Shown piece after piece: positions 60,517 to 64,000 of a stretch of 64,000 nt of DNA (the stretch's first letter is position 1; each line of letters opens with the position of its first letter). The notes beneath the pieces were generated by a model. That model searched no databases and had not been told where the DNA came from. It saw only the letters and a program-made list of their open reading frames with translations. The position numbers and the translations under genes are program-made. The stretch is from Pegea sp. RAD2-039 (taxonomy: Eukaryota > Chordata > Thaliacea > Salpida > Salpidae). The stretch lies in assembly GCA_034620365.1 (NCBI GenBank), contig JAQGEQ010000010.1, forward strand, positions 496,001-560,000, written 5' to 3'.

Positions 60517-63500
60517 TTTTTAATTTTTAATAAAAATTATTTGAAATTTTTGTTGTTTAATAAAAAAAATTCTCAAAATATATTGTAATAAGCTTCATAG
60601 CAAATCTGCAAGCTTTTTCTTCATCTGAAAATTTACTTTTAATAAAAAAAGATAAATTTAAGATGAAGAAAGCATGAAAAGAGGTTTTAAACTAATCTCT
60701 CATATTAAAAAGAAAATAAAAATCATTCATAAATAATACTATAACTAGTAGGTGACTCGAAATTTTCTACTAATTAAACCATGAAAGATTTTCAAAAAAC
60801 AATAGATGTAGTGTAAAGCTTCCTTCAGCTGGTAAACTAGTTTCTAGAATACTAAAAATAAAGTAGAATACTGTTAAAGGTTGAGATAAAAATAGAAAAA
60901 TTGGAAAAAATAATGATAAAAGCATATGTAGGTTTTCGTGAAAATTAATTGAATTATTTCATAACCATTCATAAAACTTTGACAATAATAAGCTTAATTT
61001 AAAAACTAAACACAAAGCCATCACCTACAAAATTCATGAAGCTATAATATTGAAACTTTAATGTATAAGATATGTTGAGTAAGTCTGTTGGATTATATTT
61101 ATCAAAATAGAAATAATTTTATTTCTATCATCAAAATTAATTTAACATCGTAAAATCCAAATAGCCTAGAAATCCTTGAATAATTCGTTTTTTGAGGAAA
61201 TCAACTTTTACACTTATTTCAATAATGAAACCATTTATCACAAATTTTTCATAGATGTATCAAATGTTTAGATTTCAAATCTAAGATTACAATTTCTGTA
61301 TAGAATCTTTTCAACTCTATAAAGATATTTTCAAGACTCAATCAAATAATCTCAGCAAAATTACACCGGCATAGATATTACAAGATTATTTAAAAGCTTT
61401 ATTTTTTAAAGTAGAAAAACGTTAAGTAACTAAACAATAAAACTTAAATACATTGTAAAATTAGAAAATACTTTCTTTTAGGCTAATGAATTTTAAAAAT
61501 AGATTTGAGAGATACTGAAAATCAGCGATCACTTAGTTTGAACTTTGATTAATCAAGATTAGTTTTTAGCCTATGAAACAAAGAAGATATGAAAGCTTTT
61601 GATGGATACAAGGTACATCATCCAATTTCTAAATCAAATAAAAAGTTCTTAAATTATTAAAAAATACTCGTTAGAGATAGAAATTAGAAATATTCTAAAA
61701 CTAAAAGTTTAACCTAAATACGCTGTAAATAAGAAATATAAAGATTATTTAGACATGATTTGATTCCACTAATGCAACACAAACACCACATTTGAAGCTA
61801 ACTGAACAGAAGTGAAAGTCGATGCCGATGACTCAATAAGAATCAAGACTAAACAACAAACAGCCCTCTGCTCAAAACATCGATCTTTATCTATGACATG
61901 TTTCTTGTGAATGAAAATTGTTCGTTTGATAAACTCTTTTTGAATATAGATGTAACTCCATAAAAGTTCTTAGTTTTACTTGCAATTTGTCTTCAATCTT
62001 TTATTAAAAGAACTTCAGATGCAAAAACTTCTTTTGTTGAAACCTGAAATAAAGAGGAATAAAATTCAACTTTTACTTTGCATGACTGCCAGCGTTGATA
62101 AGTTCTGAACTGAAACCTATAAATGATACTTCAGTGACTGCTTTATACAGAATATTTTTTCAAAGGGTATTTCTAAAAGCTCTTTTGATGTGGTGGGTAA
62201 AAAGAAGCATTGTGTTTAGGATTAGATAATATAAAAAGTAATGATGAAATCTCTGACACTTGTTTATTAAGTTATAAATGCGTCTAAATATAATTTGTTA
62301 TTTTCTTTTCAAAGTTCATCTCTTCTTTTGTTCGCTTACAAACACAGTTTTGTAAATTAAAACTAAAATCTTCACACTCAATTTTGTAACAAAAAATGCT
62401 TTTTTTAATTCAAAATTAACATTTTGACGAAAAATATTTGTTTAGCTCAAACAACCAAAACTTTTTTATCAAATAAAATAGAAAATTAATTAAATTTTTG
62501 TACTTTAATTTTTATATCAATTACAGTCAATATACTTATTTGATAGTTATTTTAAAATTATCTTAAACTTTATTGGTGCTAATTGTTTTCTATTCAAATA
62601 TGAGAACTATCTTGAAGCATTTATTTATTCATTTGTTGATGATTATTCCTAGATTCTTATTTGGGAAATAATTTGAAAAAAATCCCCGAAAAATTTCCGA
62701 AATATAAAAACTACAAAAATAGAAAAACAAATATATTTGGAATTTGAAAGCAATTCTTTGGCAGATTTACTACAAAACAAACAATCAAATAGTCGCACAT
62801 AAACACAAACGTTTTATTTGTTTTGATTCTACAACTCTTCTAATTTGAGGATTAACTTAAGCTATCTACTTTAAGATGTTTTTAAAATAAACTTTGAAAG
62901 AATCTAAAATTATCTTCATTTTTATTTTATTTTTTTAACTTTCAACTGAAATATAACTTTCTACTAATTTCATCTTTCTACTAATTGACTTTGCTCTTGG
63001 TCTAGATAAAAGAACAAAAATAGATGCTTGTTTCTCGTGAGACTAGAGATGTAAAAATGAGGACTAGATTAGGTGAGTGAGCCAATGCTATAAGGAAAAA
63101 CTTCGAATATTTGAAGAGAAACATAAAAATTAGAAGAAAAAAGTTCAACAAGCCCTTTCTCCTATTCTTTCTTGAGAGAAGTTTTAACGGAAAGGTTTTC
63201 ATTTCAGCAATTTTCTCAAGATTAAAACGGGAAGAGAGATTCCAAAAAATCGAGATCATCTTCTGAATACTATGATCTTATATTTTTGTTGTTTGATTTC
63301 CGTTTTCAAAGTTAGTTCTACTGATGGTATGGTAGTATGGAAATACTATATAAAAATGGTGATAGTTTCATGCATCAATCAAATACCAACTGACTTATTT
63401 ACATTTTTGTTTTTCCATTTCAATTGTCGCATAAGAATGTAATTCACTAAATTATTCGACCGTTGAATATATTCAATGCAAATAAGAAAACCTTTTGTAA

Positions 63501-64000
63501 ATTTAGTTGCTTGAGTAGATTTGTTTCTGATGTTTGTTGAATTTAGTTAAACTTTAATTTGAACTTTATCTAATTTTTATATAGATGAGAAATCTATCTG
63601 TTAATTACTTCACTGACTTATTTTTTGTAAAAGGCTTTATAGCTAGATGTTAATTAACTTGCTTTAGATTACAGTTGAAAAAAACATTTAAAACTAATTA
63701 AAGTTAGATCTAAAGAAAATTTTAAAAAGATTCAAACTTTGTTTAGAGCATTATGCTCAAAAATAAATTATAGTTTATAAATGACAAATATTCTTAAATA
63801 ACACTCTAAAAATAGTTTTTTGAACAATGAATTTTAAAAACTTTGAATACTTAAATATGACTTTTAAGTTTTTCAATTACTAATCATTTGGTTATATTCA
63901 AGTAGAAAAGTTTATAAAAAAAACTACAAAATGCATTTATTTTCTAAGAATTATTTTTGAAAGGTCAAACTTATTCGGGATGTCAGTTTAGCTTACATAA
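60517..64000. other. Noggin upstream region to the window edge
   Basis: AT-rich sequence with no supported exon on either strand. A mixed-composition patch at about 61760-61930 stands out against the background and may be regulatory. TATATAAA at 63347-63354 on the plus strand could be a core promoter for a gene beyond the right edge, but no ATG-led coding exon follows within the window. Confidence 0.4.

Noticed and set aside
63347-63354. TATATAAA as a core promoter
   Set aside because: A TATA string is common in AT-rich DNA and no coding exon follows before the window ends.
1-64000. CRISPR arrays, bacterial operons, prophage or defence genes, rRNA and tRNA genes
   Set aside because: The window is intron-rich animal DNA. 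No regularly spaced repeats, ribosome-binding sites, tRNA B-box with cloverleaf, or rRNA-like sequence was seen.

Overview
This window is a stretch of animal nuclear chromosome. It carries spliced protein-coding genes that exist only in animals (noggin, an insulin-regulated FOXO) next to general eukaryotic ones (a Polo-like kinase, NUP93, cytosolic aconitase/IRP1). The DNA is very AT-rich (roughly 30% GC by eye). There are long, low-complexity intergenic stretches and many minimal GT-AG introns of 45-55 nt. That combination points to an invertebrate, but the phylum cannot be settled from this window.

Layout. 72-211 (-): last coding exon of an unrecognised gene that runs off the left edge in exon order (its upstream exons lie at higher coordinates and were not resolved). 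1336-14905 (+): FOXO, 12 coding exons, 855 aa, joined by splice phase. 14906-25963: gene desert. 25964-30966 (-): a TFCP2/LSF-type CP2 transcription factor, whose first exon is tentative. 33116-36617 (+): NUP93, 19 exons, 826 aa. 38115-43108 (-): cytosolic aconitase/IRP1, 20 exons, 888 aa, with residue numbers of the Fe-S cysteines and active-site arginines identical to human. 43564-44250 (-): single-exon pseudouridine-5'-phosphatase homologue, 228 aa. 49180-53668 (+): PLK1-type Polo-like kinase, 11 exons, 577 aa. 59842-60516 (-): single-exon noggin. The last 3.5 kb shows no supported gene.

The genes do not form one pathway or operon. FOXO/CP2 are convergent, CP2/NUP93 divergent, NUP93/aconitase convergent, PUDP lies head-to-tail upstream of aconitase, and PUDP/PLK are divergent. 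The exon models were built by reading conserved protein sequence across GT-AG junctions; every FOXO, NUP93, ACO1 and PLK model sums to a whole number of codons.

No prokaryotic defence system, CRISPR array, rRNA, tRNA or intact transposon was seen. The points most worth a second look are: two extra Akt-type sites and a long glutamine-rich tail in FOXO; a 53-nt FOXO intron whose retention would remove that tail; a DLG in place of DFG in the Polo kinase; a decayed copy of NUP93 exon 2 downstream of the gene; four perfect TGACGTCA sites clustered around the 3' end of noggin, with paired CACGTG boxes and a small lysine/arginine/tryptophan-rich ORF inside a GC-rich island; and two perfect GC-richer hairpins in otherwise AT-rich spacer.
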